Source of the DNA: Bin87 sp965203985
GTDB lineage: Bacteria; Chloroflexota; Dehalococcoidia; Lucifugimonadales; UBA3495
Assembly: GCA_965203985.1 (NCBI GenBank)
Contig: CBDBDS010000002.1
Span: 496,001-560,000 of the forward strand
Length of the DNA stretch: 64,000 bases
Reading direction: 5' to 3'
Below, one piece after another: positions 56,738 through 64,000 of this stretch. The notes under the pieces are model-generated. The model had not been told where the DNA came from, did not search any database, and saw only the letters and a list, made by a program, of their open reading frames with translations. The position numbers and the translations under genes are program-made. Every line of letters starts with the position of its first letter. Position 1 is the stretch's first letter.

Positions 56738-57123
56738 TGTAATTCCCTCGCTATGCCGCGATTCCGGGTTAGGCAGCTAGAGCGTGTTAACGAATTGAGT
56801 AGGGTGCCCGGAAACGGGATTCCCGGCTACTGTGAAAAAGGGTATCGGGAAATGTTTCGTGGGCTAACTCTTCGAAAAACACTTTGGGCGTCTGAGCTTG
56901 CCGCTGTGGATACGGCTCGCCGGCTTGGAGCCCCGGACCCAGTCGCCGATGCCGACTCGTCACGCTGCCCTTCGGCTTGAACACGCTTAGATCCAGCGAT
57001 GGTTGTGCTTGGCCGGAGCCGTATGGCTGCTCTCACCACCCTGTAGGCGCGGTAAGTGCGTCCGGTGTGTAGCCTTTGTCGATTTACAGGAGCGTTAGGC
57101 CGGCGATTTGTTGTTCACCGACA
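56738..57123. other. Gene-free stretch
   Basis: About 386 bases. Short open frames on both strands without coding character or ribosome sites; no repeats seen. Confidence 0.35.
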
Positions 57124-57765
57124 TTAGGCCGGCATTTTCACGGGCATCAATCTACTGCTGGAGAGCGTGATAGTTTGACAAATGCAGGTTACTATTTGTA
57201 CGTCAATCACCCCTTTTGCCCCGGCTCTCCCCACGCGCTTGATGGCGCCGGTAACATTGATCCGGAACTTCATCATGCTCTGCGTCACACCATAGTGGGT
57301 CGACGCCGCCGTCAGGGACCAACCACGCCGGACTACGGAAAGGGCCGCTTCCTCGGGAACCAGCAAGGCGCCGCTCAACCAGTTCGCCTCGTCCTCCACG
57401 TCCCGGTTCCAATAACGACAACCCCGCCCATCCACCGCCGGCTCGGGCTGATGGAGCAACAGTCCGTGAGCGAGTTCGTGGCCTACGTCGCTGGCCTGCC
57501 GCCCCGGAACGTGGCCATCATTGAATACGATGGTCCGTTCATTGCCGTGAAAAACCGTCACCCCTGAAAACATCCCCTGACCGTCGTTCAGGAAGAGCTC
57601 TGCAGCCAAGGGCGCGTTTTCACGCAAACTGGACAGGGGGATTACCGGGATTTCCAGGTGTTCCGCCAAACGCCACACGTCCAAGGGGGAGGCGGGAACC
57701 AACCCCAACTCACCCCTTACCTCACGGGCGATGGCGTTCGCCTCCGTCTTGAAACCCCTGCGCAC
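57124..57765 (-). CDS. ImmA/IrrE-family metallopeptidase
   Basis: 213 residues. A zinc peptidase with HELAH at 96-100 in ASDVGHELAHGLLLHQ, the third-ligand region DVEDEANWLSGALLVPEEA near 121, and the usual helical extension. This family cleaves or inactivates cognate repressors (ImmA acts on ImmR). It begins five bases after the XRE regulator gene, so the two form an operon and probably a repressor/anti-repressor or toxin-antitoxin-like pair. The C-terminal 35 residues are not typical and may be a variable tail. Confidence 0.88.
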   Translation of the reverse strand: MRRGFKTEANAIAREVRGELGLVPASPLDVWRLAEHLEIPVIPLSSLRENAPLAAELFLNDGQGMFSGVTVFHGNERTIVFNDGHVPGRQASDVGHELAHGLLLHQPEPAVDGRGCRYWNRDVEDEANWLSGALLVPEEAALSVVRRGWSLTAASTHYGVTQSMMKFRINVTGAIKRVGRAGAKGVIDVQIVTCICQTITLSSSRLMPVKMPA

Positions 57766-57770
57766 CGGGT

Positions 57771-58178
57771 TTAGTCCTTCTTCCTCATGCGCTCGTAGGT
57801 CGCCTTCACCAGCTGATCCAAGGCCTCCGCGGCCTCAGGGGTCAATTGGGGATCGCCCTTGAGGTAGGTGGAAATCATGGTCAATGTCCCCGGCTCAGGG
57901 GTAGGGCGGTCATGGCCGACGAAATTGTCCGCGTTCAAACCGGCCCAAGTCACCAACGCCGCGAGGCTGTCCACATCGGGCCGCCTGCCCTGGGCCATCC
58001 TCGTCAGCGTTGATGCGCTGACCTGCGCTTCCTCTGCTACCTGCTTCCACGTGTAGCGCCGTGATCTCCGTTCGGCATCCAGCGCAGCATAGAAGGCCTC
58101 AGCGTCAAAGCGGCCCTTCCTCGGTTGGCCGGCTTCATCGTCTGGACCATCATCGGGAAATTGCTCTCTTGCAATCAT
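57771..58178 (-). CDS. XRE-family helix-turn-helix regulator
   Basis: 135 residues. A Cro/CI HTH lies at about 38-92: YTWKQVAEEAQVSASTLTRMAQGRRPDVDSLAALVTWAGLNADNF by pattern. A C-terminal helical tail follows. It precedes the ImmA-like gene and faces away from the ubiquitin-like operon, with 117 bases between the divergent starts. That position suggests it controls its own operon and possibly the ubiquitin-like operon, to be relieved by the ImmA protease. Confidence 0.87.
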   Translation of the reverse strand: MIAREQFPDDGPDDEAGQPRKGRFDAEAFYAALDAERRSRRYTWKQVAEEAQVSASTLTRMAQGRRPDVDSLAALVTWAGLNADNFVGHDRPTPEPGTLTMISTYLKGDPQLTPEAAEALDQLVKATYERMRKKD

Positions 58179-58295
58179 ACGTCACCTATGCAATAATGCT
58201 ATTGTCAAATCGGACATCGAATTGGCAATCACTCTACAGCCTACGGTGAAAAACCGCAAGCGACACCGAATGGGCACGGCAGAAAGGAGTAAGCA

Positions 58296-58556
58296 ATGAC
58301 TACCGCACTCAACGTAAACCCGTCCCGGCGCTCCATCCCGTTCACCATCGACGGCCAGCCCTACACCACGGACGACCTCAGTCAGACCGCGGCCGACCTC
58401 CTGAGGCTGGCCGGACTGGACCCGGGCACCTACGACCTGGGGGAACTCATTGGGAAGGACCGTCCGGAGACGAAGCGCTTCGACGACGGCGATCTGGTTG
58501 AGATCGAAAAAGACGCCCGGTTCGTTTCGATCCGCCAGAAGGGAGACGTAGCCTGA
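58296..58556 (+). CDS. Ubiquitin-like protein (multiubiquitin-domain type)
   Basis: 86 residues, a single beta-grasp domain of the bacterial 'multiubiquitin' family: SIPFTIDGQPYTTDDLSQTA, ADLLRLAGLDPGTYDLGEL, then RFDDGDLVEIEKDARFVSIR. The chain ends RQKGDVA, so there is no terminal diglycine. aaaggagtaagca gives a strong ribosome site. The stop overlaps the E2-like start (TGATG). It is presumably the modifier that the E1 activates; whether it needs trimming first is unknown. Confidence 0.85.
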   Translation: MTTALNVNPSRRSIPFTIDGQPYTTDDLSQTAADLLRLAGLDPGTYDLGELIGKDRPETKRFDDGDLVEIEKDARFVSIRQKGDVA

Positions 58557-58903
58557 TGAACGCGGGCACGCAGAAGTTCATCGACGACATGACAAACGCC
58601 GGCTTCGCCCCCAAGGTCGAGGCCGACGTCGTCGTCTTCGAGATAATCCCCATCGACGGGGCCCACTCTGGCCGCTCAGTTGAAACGGGAGTAAGCACAG
58701 CGGAACTTGACCCGTGGCCCCAGGCACCTCCGCACTGGATCCACTTCCCCGACGACGTCGGCTTTCCCAAGACCAACACCCAACCGTCGCCGAAGCACGG
58801 ATGGTTGATGCACAGCCGAAACCTGCACGGTTGGGGAGACGCACCGCCCGCAGTCTGTTGGGCCAGCCACGTCCGGGCGGTCCTGAGCGAGGCGACCTCA
58901 TGA
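58556..58903 (+). CDS. E2-like (Prok-E2_E type) protein
   Basis: 115 residues. DVVVFEIIPIDGAHSGRSVE is the beta-strand meander, PHWIHFPDDVGFPKTNTQ carries the proline-rich loop, and HGWLMHSRNLHGWG and CWASHVRAVLSE form the C-terminal part. This is the arrangement of prokaryotic E2/UBC-family proteins in ubiquitin-like operons. The only cysteine is in PAVCWASH near residue 102, making it the single candidate for thioester formation. Overlaps both neighbours (TGATG and ATGA), so tightly co-translated. Confidence 0.75.
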   Translation: MNAGTQKFIDDMTNAGFAPKVEADVVVFEIIPIDGAHSGRSVETGVSTAELDPWPQAPPHWIHFPDDVGFPKTNTQPSPKHGWLMHSRNLHGWGDAPPAVCWASHVRAVLSEATS

Positions 58904-60408
58904 AAGACCACACTACATCAGTCGCCATGACTGCCGCAGCGGAACAAGACTTGTTGCACCTGCTGGTCCGGGACGACGGGCAGGAGGACTTATGTCTGGC
59001 CACCTACTGGCCGTCCACCGGCGCCACACGATCCACCGGGTTGATCAGGACAGTAATCCCACCCGAAGAGGGGGATCGGTTTGTTCATGGGAACGCGACC
59101 GTGACCGCCGATTACATCCTGAGAGCCGCCCAAATCGCCCAGAACGACCAGTGTGGGCTAGTCTTGCTCCACAGCCATCCCGGCGCCGACCGGTGGCAGT
59201 TCATGAGCGGGCCTGATCGCGACACGGAGTCGAGCTACGCATATCTCGTCAGGGAAATCACTGGACAGCCCCTGGTGGGCATGACTCTGGCTACCGGCAA
59301 CAGCACTTGGTCGGCGCGTCATTGGGACGTGAAATCGCACAATCAGGTCGACTGCAGCCACTGCGCTAACGTGCGCGTCATCGGCGAAAGATTGGCGGTC
59401 TCGTGGAACGACACGTTGCAGCCTGCCCCGGCGGCGAACGAGAAACAAGTCCGTTCGGCGAGCGCCTGGGGGGAGCGATGCCAAGCCGACCTGGCGCGGC
59501 GTCGTATCCTCGTGGTTGGCGCGGGCAGTGTGGGACTGGACGTCATCGTGCGCCTTGCGGCATCCGGAATTTGCCACCTGACCGTCATGGACTTCGATGT
59601 CGTTCAGCTCCACAACCTGGACCGGCTCATCGGAGCGACGCTCCGAGATGCCCGGCTGAAGAGACCGAAAACCCACGTCGCCCACCGGGAGGCGGAGAAA
59701 GCGGCCACCGCCGTGAATTGTCGCATCGACGTCTCCGACAGTTCCATTTGCGAACCCGACGGGCTCAAGCTGGCCCTGGATCACGACATCATCTTCTCCT
59801 GCGTCGACAGCCCCTGGGCCCGGTCCGTGCTCAATGCCCTGGCGTACACGGACTTGATCCCGGTCATCGATGGCGGAATTCGCATCGACACCCTTCCCGA
59901 CCACGGTATGCGCAACGCGATCTGGCGTTCCCACGTCGTACGGCCGCAGCGACCCTGCATGAGTTGCAGCCGCCAGTTGGACCTCAGCGAGGTTCAACTG
60001 GACAAACAAGGGCTGCTCAACAGCCCCGAGTACATCGCCGGATCCGGTCGCGCCGCCCCAACGAGCAACCCGAACGTGGCTCCTTTATCCGTCAACGTGG
60101 CGGGTAGCCTGCTGGCTCAGTACGTAAGCTTCAGCGCGGCGCCGGCGGGACTGGGGGATCCAGGTCCTTTGCGGTACTCGCTGAATTCCCACTTCCTAGA
60201 ACACCTGGCGGAAGACACCAGGCCTCATTGCCCTGCGGAGCAGGAGGAGGTCGCTGGAGATCTACGCACCGACGTCACAGGTCGCCACGAAGAGGCCGAG
60301 AGAATGCGACGCGACGCACGGGCATTGGGTATCAAGACGAGATTGCTCCGGTGGGCTGACGACGCGATACAGGCGACCACAAGACGGTTGGATCAACTGA
60401 CGGGGTGA
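58900..60408 (+). CDS. JAB deubiquitinase-type domain fused to E1/ThiF enzyme
   Basis: 502 residues from the ATG at 58900, overlapping the E2-like stop. N-terminal JAB/MPN domain (about 10-145) with a full JAMM site: HSHP at 91-94, Ser103, Asp106, and a Glu near 56. The E1-type ThiF domain (about 185-430) has VVGAGSVGLDVIVRLA (glycine loop near 206), MDFDVVQLHNLDR near 230, and SCVDSPWARSVLN. PCMSC (Cys353, Cys356) may bind zinc or carry the thioester. It would adenylate the ubiquitin-like protein and also cleave it from targets. Confidence 0.92.
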   Translation: MKDHTTSVAMTAAAEQDLLHLLVRDDGQEDLCLATYWPSTGATRSTGLIRTVIPPEEGDRFVHGNATVTADYILRAAQIAQNDQCGLVLLHSHPGADRWQFMSGPDRDTESSYAYLVREITGQPLVGMTLATGNSTWSARHWDVKSHNQVDCSHCANVRVIGERLAVSWNDTLQPAPAANEKQVRSASAWGERCQADLARRRILVVGAGSVGLDVIVRLAASGICHLTVMDFDVVQLHNLDRLIGATLRDARLKRPKTHVAHREAEKAATAVNCRIDVSDSSICEPDGLKLALDHDIIFSCVDSPWARSVLNALAYTDLIPVIDGGIRIDTLPDHGMRNAIWRSHVVRPQRPCMSCSRQLDLSEVQLDKQGLLNSPEYIAGSGRAAPTSNPNVAPLSVNVAGSLLAQYVSFSAAPAGLGDPGPLRYSLNSHFLEHLAEDTRPHCPAEQEEVAGDLRTDVTGRHEEAERMRRDARALGIKTRLLRWADDAIQATTRRLDQLTG

Positions 60409-60949
60409 ACTCTCGAAAACTCCCGTTGGTCGGAGACCCTCATTTCCAACGGCGCCCGAGGGCTGAACGTGTCTGCGCAGTTCGCCGGGGTCAAGGGACA
60501 TCGCAAAAAGGATCAGCAACCGGCTTTACGGATCCCGTAATCCCTGACCCAAGCGCATGATGCGTTCCACGTTCCCACCGGCGAGTTTTCGCGATGTTGT
60601 TGCTTGACCGCCTATGGACGCTCGTTTATGATGCAATCCCTAAACTTTTAGCGAGCCGACACGGACGCGTGCATCCTTTACCCTATGTTCATGGCACCCC
60701 TCCGGTCGTAGCCGGCCCTAACCGGCTACCAATCAGACCGCTGTAGATTTTCCCGATGACCCGCAATGCCATCAATGATGCAAGCGAAATCCCATTCGTG
60801 CCGGCCCGACGCGAAGGTTAACTCGTTGACCGTCCCTGCGCGTGAAAACGAGTACGGCCTTACGCTTCCACTTACCGGAAACCTCAATCTCCAACCACGC
60901 GTTCCGCACCCGCTTCGGTAAGTGGAGTTCACCCGAAGGAGGAGGACCC
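60409..60949. other. Intergenic region downstream of the E1 gene
   Basis: About 540 bases with no supported gene. It must hold the end of the ubiquitin-like operon and the promoter of the 58-residue gene. No canonical terminator or promoter could be picked out with confidence. Confidence 0.4.
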
Positions 60950-61126
60950 ATGGCCGACCAGAAGCCCAACCGCACCAACGCTGACGAGATGGCCAAGGAG
61001 GTTGAGCGCATCATCAGGCATACGCCGCCCGAGGTGATCCGGGATATGGACCAGCGCCTCAAAGAGCTACGGCGCACGCCGGAAGTGAGCACTTCCGATG
61101 AGTTGATGCACAAACGCGCCGGCTGA
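60950..61126 (+). CDS. Small helical protein, unknown function
   Basis: 58 residues from the ATG at 60950, preceded by the very strong gaaggaggagg. The sequence is charged and helical (ADEMAKEVERIIRHTPPEVI, MDQRLKELRRTPEVSTSDEL). No known family. A classic terminator follows at 61157, so it can be expressed as a short transcript. The strong ribosome site and terminator are good evidence of a real gene; whether it belongs to the ubiquitin-like module is open. Confidence 0.65.
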   Translation: MADQKPNRTNADEMAKEVERIIRHTPPEVIRDMDQRLKELRRTPEVSTSDELMHKRAG

Positions 61127-61156
61127 CCATCCACCATCTTCTTGGAGACCCTACGG

Positions 61157-61184
61157 GAGCCAGGGCGCGACCCTGGCTCTTTTA
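61157..61184 (+). terminator. Rho-independent terminator
   Basis: Stem gagccaggg/ccctggctc with loop cgcga, followed directly by TTTTAT. Lies between the 58-residue gene and the papain-like gene. Confidence 0.85.
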
Positions 61185-61211
61185 TGTTGAGCAACCGAGG
61201 CCAGGATCATC

Positions 61212-62735
61212 GTGTTTGAACGCTTTCAGGTGGTGAGCGCCGCGGACGTTTTCGCCGACGAGAATCTGCAACCGTTCCCCGAGAACGTAGCCGACCGGCT
61301 GCGTGAAGTGCTGACGTCACTGGACACGCCGGCCAGGACCGCAGTAATCGAAAACGACTATACCGACGTGGATTACTCCGCCTCCTATTACGACCAACGG
61401 GGGCGATCCTTCACCCCAGACCGGCGAGTCACCAAGCGCATCCATTTTTTCTCCGCGGAATTTTCACAGGACGATTTTGTCGCGGCCAGCCAGGACACGA
61501 CCCGGTCGATGCAGACTTCCTACCTAGGGTTCGCGGTGTTGCGGCCGGAAACGCCCGCCACGCTGGGCAGGACCGTGATAGCTCATCCCACTACAATTTG
61601 CGGGCATCCGGTGAGGTTCCCGACCAGGAGCGCCACCCAAGTGGACCTGGCGGGCATCCCACTCGAGGTCGAAGCGTGTCCCTACATGTCGCAGGACGCG
61701 AAGATAATGGTCTGCGCAACTGCCGCGGTCTGGATGTCCACAGCCAACCTGGTCGACAAGATGCCCAGCATCGCCGCTCACACCACTGCCGAGATCACCG
61801 CCCTGGCGATGTCGTTGGATCGCCCGTTCGGCCCCGCCGTCGTCCGACGAGGACTGTCAATCGTCGAGATGGAGCAAGCGCTCATCCGAATGGGGTTTGA
61901 TCCGCGGCGCCACGAGTATCCCAACGCTGATCGCATAATTGAGGTCTGCCACCTGTTTTCCGACAGCGGCATCCCTCCCGTCTTGGGCATCACGCTCGGA
62001 CCAGTTGGCCACGCGGTAACTGTCGTGGGTTACACGTTGGGCCCTCCGCCGGACGAGATACCGGCCTTCCGCGACGTGGCCTCAGCCCACCAGTACGTTC
62101 CTTACCTGGTAATCCATGACGACCAGCGTGGAATGTACCTCCTCGCCGAACTTGAAGACGAACCGGTCGACACCGACCGCCGCACGGCGGTGCTGACCAT
62201 CCACACACCCAATGGTCTCGAAAAAGCGCGTTGCACCGCCATTCTGGTTCCCTTCCCTCGAAGGGTGATGCTGGACGCCTTGGAAGTGACGGCCCAGGCC
62301 GGGTACTGGATCGAGTTCGGAAAGCAATTCGGCGTGATTGAAAAACGCAAAGTGGTGTCCCGCAAACTCCTTGTCAGGTCGAACAGTTACAAGCAAAAGC
62401 TGCTTGAGAATCGCCGCTCGCCTTCCCAGCCTGATGGGTATCCGGACGAGCTGGTCGATTTTGCGAGAGCGCTGCCAATGCCGAGGTACATCTGGCTGAT
62501 TGAGGTTTCCTACGTCGAGGAATGGGATTCTACCAATCCAGCAATGCCGCCGGTGATCGCAGAGTTCGTACTGGACAGCACTCTGACCGAAGACCGCCGT
62601 CCCGCGTTCCTGATGGCCCATTACCCCGGTCTGATAATAGGAAACGTGGTTACCGAAGGCAGCGTCGACGTGGTTTCCGAGACCGTGCTCGACGACCGGG
62701 ACCACCCACCGTTCCCCGACATTCCGCGCCCGTAA
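61212..62735 (+). CDS. Papain/C39-like cysteine peptidase candidate
   Basis: 507 residues from a GTG at 61212 (aggatc upstream). The N-terminal 150 residues are unassigned. At 150-310 the order of motifs fits a papain-like or C39-type peptidase: ACPYMSQDAKIMVCATAAVWM with oxyanion Gln161 and nucleophile Cys168, then GPVGHAVTVVGY with His267, then YLVIHDDQRGMYLL with Asp303/304. The C-terminal half is unassigned. No signal peptide, so it acts in the cytoplasm. Follows the ubiquitin-like operon in the same direction; it may be an effector or an isopeptidase. Confidence 0.65.
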   Translation: MFERFQVVSAADVFADENLQPFPENVADRLREVLTSLDTPARTAVIENDYTDVDYSASYYDQRGRSFTPDRRVTKRIHFFSAEFSQDDFVAASQDTTRSMQTSYLGFAVLRPETPATLGRTVIAHPTTICGHPVRFPTRSATQVDLAGIPLEVEACPYMSQDAKIMVCATAAVWMSTANLVDKMPSIAAHTTAEITALAMSLDRPFGPAVVRRGLSIVEMEQALIRMGFDPRRHEYPNADRIIEVCHLFSDSGIPPVLGITLGPVGHAVTVVGYTLGPPPDEIPAFRDVASAHQYVPYLVIHDDQRGMYLLAELEDEPVDTDRRTAVLTIHTPNGLEKARCTAILVPFPRRVMLDALEVTAQAGYWIEFGKQFGVIEKRKVVSRKLLVRSNSYKQKLLENRRSPSQPDGYPDELVDFARALPMPRYIWLIEVSYVEEWDSTNPAMPPVIAEFVLDSTLTEDRRPAFLMAHYPGLIIGNVVTEGSVDVVSETVLDDRDHPPFPDIPRP

Positions 62736-63021
62736 CCGTGTTGAGCACCACGGTTGTAGTTTGCGGGCTTGTGTCCTCAACTGTACTCGGCGTGACGACT
62801 CGGAGTGGTTGTTTACCATCTCTTGCTTCACCAAGGTCGGGACGACAGCACGTACGATAGCAATTCCTTTACGCCACCAATTGCCGGCCGCGCGTGGGGA
62901 TGCTAACCGCATTTGGCGGCGCGGCTCCCACCGGCGTTGCTGCCGATTCTCGCATGGTACACTCCGCTTCGTTGATCGCCGGCGGAGCGCCACGACGCCG
63001 GCGATCACACGGGAAGCAGCC

Positions 63022-64000
63022 ATGGTGATGAAAGGGGAGCCATCGCCCGCGGAGGCGTACCGCATCGCGGAGCGAATTGACCGGGGAGAGCGGGAAGCCG
63101 CCATCCGGCGCGTCACCGGCGCATCCTCCGGCTACACCCGGGACCTGGTCAACCGGAGCGGACCCAGCCCGACCGACCCCAACCGGCCCACGGCCCGGGA
63201 GATGGTGATCATCCGCTACATGGCCCAGGACCTGCCGGGGCCGGCGTACACCGACCCGGAGCACATCGCGGCGGTCATGGAGATCGAGCCCGACGAGGCG
63301 CGGGGGCAGATGCAGTCCCTCCGCGACAAGGGGCTGTTGGGTTTCGAGCCCGCCGTGCCGGTGGAAGCGCCGCAGGAGAACCGACACCCCACCGAACCCA
63401 GGGCCACCGCCATGCTGCTGCGCCGCGCGGCGGAGGAAGACCACTTTGCGGAACGCGACGATAACGGCGACGCCTGGTTAGCGCTGGCGGCGTTGACCGT
63501 CAGCGACGAGACCATGCGCATCAGGGTCGAGCGTGAGGCGGCGGAACAAATCCTGTTTTCAGCCATTGACGCGGCCGGAATGCCGGAGAGCATGGGCTGG
63601 CCGGCGGAGGCCCCGATGTGCATCGAGTTCAGCGCTCCGGTGTGCGTGGGGCCGGAAGGCGACCCGGACACGACGGTCTGCTTCGAGGGATTGATCATCA
63701 CCGAGACGGGAGATCATCCCGCCCGGCCAACCCTGATCTTCACGTCAGTCGGGGAGACCATTGACCTCAGGATGAACCACTACGATCCGGTTGGCCGGCG
63801 CGTCAGCGACCCCGACGGCAGGAACGTCGAGGATGAAGCTGCCCGGGTTGCGGCCAACTTGGTGTCGGGAGTTCTGCGACACATCGGTCCACGGGGAGAG
63901 CGTCTGGAACCGGTTCCCCACGAGGGCGGGGCGAGCCTGCCGGACGGAGACGGCGAGGCGCCGTTCCGGTGGCGCCGCGTCCGGGCCCAGCCACCCGAAT
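63022..64000 (+). CDS. Winged-helix-like protein, 3' end outside window
   Basis: An open frame from the ATG at 63022 (another ATG at 63028) runs through 326 codons to the right edge without a stop. Residues about 54-105 (MVIIRYMAQDLPGPAYTDPE, HIAAVMEIEPDEARGQMQSL, RDKGLLGFE) look like a winged helix. The middle (TAMLLRRAAEEDHFAERDDN) and C-terminal strands (APMCIEFSAPVCVGPEGDPD) are unassigned. Codon use is GC-rich and strongly coding, whereas the leftward frames here are its shadows. No ribosome site is obvious. Confidence 0.7.
   Translation, partial: MVMKGEPSPAEAYRIAERIDRGEREAAIRRVTGASSGYTRDLVNRSGPSPTDPNRPTAREMVIIRYMAQDLPGPAYTDPEHIAAVMEIEPDEARGQMQSLRDKGLLGFEPAVPVEAPQENRHPTEPRATAMLLRRAAEEDHFAERDDNGDAWLALAALTVSDETMRIRVEREAAEQILFSAIDAAGMPESMGWPAEAPMCIEFSAPVCVGPEGDPDTTVCFEGLIITETGDHPARPTLIFTSVGETIDLRMNHYDPVGRRVSDPDGRNVEDEAARVAANLVSGVLRHIGPRGERLEPVPHEGGASLPDGDGEAPFRWRRVRAQPPE

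Noticed and set aside
62869..63701. Leftward frames at the right edge
   Set aside because: They are antisense to the open plus-strand gene from 63022, which has the better codon pattern and domain-like segments.
42019..64000. Search for a second copy of the tRNA-Ser 3' end as the far attachment site
   Set aside because: Only short coincidental matches were seen (for example cgaatcccgacccc near 46288); none extends over the tRNA tail.
1..64000. CRISPR arrays and rRNA genes
   Set aside because: No regularly spaced direct repeats with unique spacers and no rRNA-like stretches were seen.

Overview
The window is high-GC bacterial chromosome and appears to be environmental or metagenome-derived. 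The gene mix (amidohydrolases, flavin-dependent LLM-class oxidoreductases, CaiB/BaiF CoA-transferases, Uma2 endonucleases, DUF3179 lipoprotein, fibronectin-III fragments) resembles uncultivated Chloroflexota of the SAR202/Dehalococcoidia kind. That placement is inference from family content; no rRNA or other lineage marker is present.

Region 1 (1-18.5 kb) is catabolic and mostly intact. It holds a partial PLP aminotransferase, an alpha/beta hydrolase, a metal-dependent amidohydrolase, a large alpha/beta hydrolase, a VOC protein, a class-III aminotransferase, an MBL hydrolase, an intact IS110-family element with a structured 5' non-coding region, an MFS transporter, two LLM-class oxidoreductases, an NHL propeller protein and a double-length family III CoA-transferase. 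Palindromic REP-like and MITE-like repeats sit in the gaps.

Region 2 (18.5-42 kb) is housekeeping with small accessory insertions. After IS5 and EEP-family remnants beside tRNA-Leu(CAA) come yqeY, purQ, an EamA transporter, Uma2 and purL. A leftward prfA-prmC-phosphoesterase-NYN/LOTUS cluster follows, then small membrane proteins, an MBL hydrolase and a hydroxyacid dehydrogenase. Next is a small island: a nuclease-helicase (DUF2075 type) coupled to an orphan HicB and an unknown protein, plus a hicBA pair lying between 37-bp direct repeats that copy the 3' end of the adjacent thiamine-pyrophosphate enzyme gene. The region ends with two tautomerase-like genes, a DUF3179 lipoprotein whose conserved CxxC is encoded as TGA-x-x-Cys with a SECIS-like hairpin just downstream (candidate selenoprotein), and tRNA-Ser(GGA).

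Region 3 (42-56 kb) begins with a broken tyrosine integrase directly behind tRNA-Ser. It is an eroded integrated element: AlpA-type regulator, ParB-like and replication-relaxation-like genes with in-frame stops, a NERD/UvrD/NERD cluster with frameshifts, fragments of IS1380 and IS110 transposases, and broken FN3, Uma2 and VWA genes.

Region 4 (56-64 kb) is intact again and is the most interesting part. An XRE-ImmA regulator/protease pair diverges from an overlapping three-gene operon encoding a ubiquitin-like protein, an E2-like protein and a JAB (deubiquitinase-type) domain fused to an E1/ThiF enzyme. Downstream are a 58-residue protein with its own terminator, a 507-residue protein with papain/C39-like catalytic motifs, and a wing-helix-like gene that runs off the window. 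I read this as a ubiquitin-like conjugation system, probably a defence or regulatory module, possibly extended by a cysteine peptidase.
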